The position numbers were made by a program, and so were the translations under genes. Shown one piece after another: positions 63,709 through 64,000 of a stretch of DNA of 64,000 bases (positions are counted from its first letter, which is position 1; each line of letters starts with the position of its first letter). Below the pieces are notes generated by a model, which worked only from the letters and a program-made list of their open reading frames with translations, was not told the origin of the DNA and did not search any database. The DNA comes from Halopseudomonas yangmingensis (GTDB lineage Bacteria; Pseudomonadota; Gammaproteobacteria; Pseudomonadales; Pseudomonadaceae): assembly GCF_900114825.1 (NCBI RefSeq), contig NZ_FOUI01000002.1, positions 62,001 to 126,000 on the forward strand, in the 5' to 3' direction.

Positions 63709-64000
63709 TCAGTGCAAGCTGCGCGCATGCTCATCTGCAGCAGAGAACAGCTGCTCTACCGACTCACTGTCAAAGGTATATCGTGTGTTGCAGAACTGGC
63801 AGTCAATACCGATCTCGCCACCCTGCTCTGCCAACAGATTGCGCGCATCCTCCAGCCCGAGGCTGATCAGTGCTGTGCCACAGCGGAGCGCGGAACAACT
63901 GCAGCGGAAGCAGACAGGATGAGGGTCGAACAGCCGCACCTGCTCCTCGTGATAGAGGCGGTACAACAGCGTCTGGTTATCCAGCCCCAGCAGCTCTTCG
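63709..64000 (-). CDS. hslO: Hsp33 redox chaperone (3' part, runs off the window)
   Basis: Only the last 96 codons are visible; the frame is open to the end of the window, so the internal methionine at 63966 is not the start. The zinc-binding redox switch is complete: CxC in [11 protein letters not shown] and CxxC in [12 protein letters not shown]. When oxidised, these cysteines release zinc and activate Hsp33 as a holdase under oxidative and heat stress. The pckA-hslO neighbourhood is as recalled for Pseudomonas. Confidence 0.93.
   Translation of the reverse strand, partial: EELLGLDNQTLLYRLYHEEQVRLFDPHPVCFRCSCSALRCGTALISLGLEDARNLLAEQGGEIGIDCQFCNTRYTFDSESVEQLFSAADEHARSLH

Overview
The window looks like a chromosomal segment from a gamma-proteobacterium of the Pseudomonadaceae. 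A marine-type Pseudomonas or Halopseudomonas would fit, but the genus is my inference. The evidence is the gene order pagL-murI-moeB-prmC-prfA-hemA // TPR-lolB-ispE-tRNA-Gln-prs-rplY-pth-ychF, which I recall as conserved in Pseudomonas. Further support comes from roxS/roxR, pckA-hslO and speC, and from the GC-rich codon use. Several blocks that I remember as far apart in P. aeruginosa are neighbours here, so the chromosome is rearranged relative to that species.

Layout. 1-11932 is core housekeeping: a minus-strand operon hemA>prfA>prmC>moeB>murI with pagL beyond it, and a plus-strand block for lipoprotein sorting, isoprenoid synthesis, PRPP synthesis and translation. About 12.05-37.5 kb is an integrated mobile element placed between the ychF terminator and a PilJ-type sensor gene/tRNA-Met. 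It starts with a P4-type tyrosine integrase, and both ends carry paired AACCGGGTA motifs spaced 12 bp apart. Its backbone is DUF932, a YqaJ nuclease, a possible recombination directionality factor, a RadC-like protein, an inovirus Gp2/YfjJ-like replication protein, an AlpA-type regulator and winged-helix and ribbon-helix-helix proteins. I see no relaxase, type IV secretion or capsid genes, so it is probably a satellite-like or mobilizable element.

The cargo of the element is a defence island around a WYL-domain regulator. To its left on the minus strand lies a type I restriction system (hsdM, rhuM, hsdS, hsdR) with 4-bp overlaps at every junction. To its right on the plus strand lies a three-gene unit: a three-part NUDIX protein, a McrB-like AAA+ GTPase with a long N-terminal region, and a McrC nuclease. 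The WYL gene's predicted promoter coincides with an inverted repeat. The NUDIX-McrB-McrC unit is the best candidate here for a system with an undescribed component.

From 37.8 kb the chromosome resumes: PilJ-type sensor, tRNA-Met, a MalT-like regulator, a DUF1329 protein, a fatty acyl-CoA ligase, a thiolase, a Na/Pi symporter and a hydroxyacyl-CoA-type SDR (a plausible fatty-acid or hydrocarbon catabolism neighbourhood). Then follow an acquired HNH nuclease, speC, prfC, tatD, an amino-acid dehydrogenase, a Tim44-like protein, the roxR/roxS redox two-component system, SIMPL and CbiM-like proteins, three tRNAs (Asn, Pro, Lys), pckA and the 3' end of hslO. There are no rRNA genes and no CRISPR arrays.
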